Shown here: positions 6,297 to 7,203 of the stretch, piece after piece
Layout: every line of letters starts with the position of its first letter
Position numbering within the stretch: the first letter of the stretch is position 1
Assembly (NCBI GenBank): GCA_019689955.1
Contig: JADGGM010000149.1
Span: 1 to 7,203, forward strand
DNA from: Gemmatimonadaceae bacterium
GTDB taxonomy: Bacteria > Gemmatimonadota > Gemmatimonadetes > Gemmatimonadales > Gemmatimonadaceae
Direction: 5' to 3'
Length of the DNA: 7,203 nucleotides
Made by a program: the position numbers and the translations under genes
The notes under the pieces: model-generated
What the model saw: the letters and a program-made list of their open reading frames with translations, nothing else
Told to the model about the DNA's origin: nothing
Database searches by the model: none

Positions 6297-7030
6297 CGCG
6301 TCACACGTGCCTCGGGACGGTACGGCACCGGATCCGCGAGCCCGTTCGCGGCGAAGCCGCGGAGACGGAGGAGGCAGGCGTCGCACGCGCCGCACGCGTC
6401 GCCCGTGGGGCTCGGATCGTAGCAGGTGCGGGTGAGCGAGTAGTCGACGCCGAGCGCGAGACCGCGCTGGATGATCTCGGCCTTGGTGAGCTGGATGAGC
6501 GGCGTGTGGATCGTGAGCGACTGTCGCCCTTCCACGCCGGCTTTGGTGGCCAGCGTCGCCATCCGCGTGAAGGCGGCGATGTATTCCGGGCGACAGTCGG
6601 GGTAGCCGCTGTAGTCGAGCGCGTTCACCCCGAGGAAGATGTCGTTCGCCGAGAGGACCTCGGCCCACGCGAGCGCGAAGGAGAGGAAGATCGTGTTCCG
6701 CGCCGGCACGTAGGTGACCGGGATCTCCCCGTCCGCCATCGCCTCGGGGGAGCGCCCCTTGGGGACCGCGATGTCGCTGGTGAGCGCCGATCCCCCGAAG
6801 GCGCGGAGGTCGATGTCGGTGACCACGTGGGCCGCGACCCCCATGCGCGCCGCAATCCGCCGCGCCGCGTCGATCTCCACCTCGTGCCGCTGCCCGTAGC
6901 GGAAGGTGAGCGCGTACACGTCGAACCCCTCCGCCTGCGCGATCGCAAGCGTCGTGGTGGAATCGAGCCCGCCGCTGAACAGCACCACGGCGGGACGGCG
7001 AGCGGCGGACGGCGGAGCGGGCTGGCGCAT
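6293..7030 (-). CDS. queC: 7-cyano-7-deazaguanine synthase QueC
   Basis: ATP-dependent enzyme of 245 residues that converts CDG and ammonia to preQ0 (7-cyano-7-deazaguanine), the step after QueE. The PP-loop SGGLDS lies at residues 19-24, right after a short N-terminal strand, as in other QueC proteins. YVPARNT (107-113) and GYPDCRPEY (142-150) are family hallmarks. C203, C213, C216 and C219 (spacing C-x9-C-x2-C-x2-C) form the expected zinc site, followed by LRLRGF. The ATG at 7030 gives the normal family length. A GTG at 7072 would add 14 unrelated residues and has no better ribosome site. No Shine-Dalgarno is evident before either start. The gene overlaps queE by 4 bases. queD and queF are absent here, but the contig ends soon after the queC start, so nothing can be said about genes further upstream. 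Confidence 0.95.
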   Translation of the reverse strand: MRQPAPPSAARRPAVVLFSGGLDSTTTLAIAQAEGFDVYALTFRYGQRHEVEIDAARRIAARMGVAAHVVTDIDLRAFGGSALTSDIAVPKGRSPEAMADGEIPVTYVPARNTIFLSFALAWAEVLSANDIFLGVNALDYSGYPDCRPEYIAAFTRMATLATKAGVEGRQSLTIHTPLIQLTKAEIIQRGLALGVDYSLTRTCYDPSPTGDACGACDACLLRLRGFAANGLADPVPYRPEARVTR

Positions 7031-7155
7031 CGGATCGGGGGACGTGCGTGACGAATGGGACCGCGATACCACTCGTAACGTATCACACCCCGAGACGACG
7101 CGCGCCTACGGGCGTGCCTCGCGGGGGGGAGAGGACCGGGCCGCCCCCCTTCCCC
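7031..7155 (-). other. Short region upstream of queC
   Basis: About 125 noncoding bases lie between the queC start and the adapter-like end. I see no clear promoter, Shine-Dalgarno or preQ1 riboswitch. A 5-bp repeat GATAC/GTATC (7065-7069 and 7080-7084) is too short to interpret. The last 35 bases become G-run and C-run rich and may already be low-quality sequence. Confidence 0.4.
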
Positions 7156-7203
7156 CTCTCGCTTATACACATCTCCGAGGCCCCCAGACTCGACCTCCTC
7201 AGG
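7156..7203. other. Nextera (Tn5) adapter read-through at contig end
   Basis: Positions 7156-7174 match 17 of 19 bases of the Tn5 mosaic end used in Nextera libraries (reverse-complement orientation). CTTATACACATCTCCGAG (7162-7179) matches the mosaic end plus the start of the read-2 adapter exactly. The rest, to 7203, looks like a degraded adapter/index continuation. This is sequencing residue, not genome, and marks the contig edge. Confidence 0.9.

Noticed and set aside
6297..6668. Upstream extension of queE in the same frame
   Set aside because: It lies inside queC and adds residues without homology. The family N-terminus begins at the ATG at 6296, which overlaps the queC stop.
5655..7030. 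queC-queE as part of a 7-deazaguanine DNA-modification (dpd) island or phage
   Set aside because: No dpdA, helicase, nuclease or phage gene is present. The ATGA-coupled pair is typical of ordinary queuosine synthesis.
7163..7171. TTATACACA as a DnaA box or origin signal
   Set aside because: It is part of the Tn5 mosaic end and adapter sequence at the contig edge; there are no other boxes, AT-rich region or dnaA/dnaN genes.
1..7203. A previously undescribed defence or mobile system
   Set aside because: No toxin-antitoxin pair, nuclease, reverse transcriptase, integrase, CRISPR-like repeat or insertion sequence is visible. All large genes belong to well-known families.

Overview
This window looks like one complete, short, GC-rich bacterial contig from a shotgun assembly. 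Both ends look technical: bases 1-62 are low-complexity, with a run of 17 C followed by 15 G, and bases 7156-7203 resemble Nextera (Tn5) adapter read-through. The taxon cannot be fixed from sequence alone. The high GC, gene density and mix of genes would fit Gemmatimonadota or another GC-rich environmental phylum; this is a guess.

Layout. On the + strand, 159-1391 encodes a 12-helix major facilitator carrying the signature of the Jen/SHS monocarboxylate (lactate-type) transporters. It converges on five minus-strand genes. In order of transcription these are queC (7030 to 6293), queE (6296 to 5655, overlapping queC by ATGA), a 923-residue membrane PAS-GGDEF-EAL protein (5510 to 2739), a 104-residue protein of unknown function (2495 to 2181) and a 258-residue putative lipoprotein (2175 to 1399).

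How the genes work together. QueC and QueE catalyse two steps of 7-deazaguanine (preQ0/queuosine) synthesis and are almost certainly co-translated; queD and queF are not in the window. The GGDEF-EAL protein is predicted to make and/or break cyclic di-GMP in response to a membrane or PAS-sensed signal. The small protein and the lipoprotein are only 5 bases apart and look like a two-gene unit. A candidate promoter, two hairpins and a near-ideal Shine-Dalgarno precede that unit. The transporter has no visible link with the other genes except convergence.

No RNA genes, CRISPR arrays, insertion sequences or phage genes were seen. The window is mostly ordinary chromosomal housekeeping and signalling. 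The points most worth a second look are the structured leaders of the small-protein/lipoprotein unit and of the GGDEF-EAL gene, the uncharacterised small protein with its lipoprotein, and the technical contig ends.
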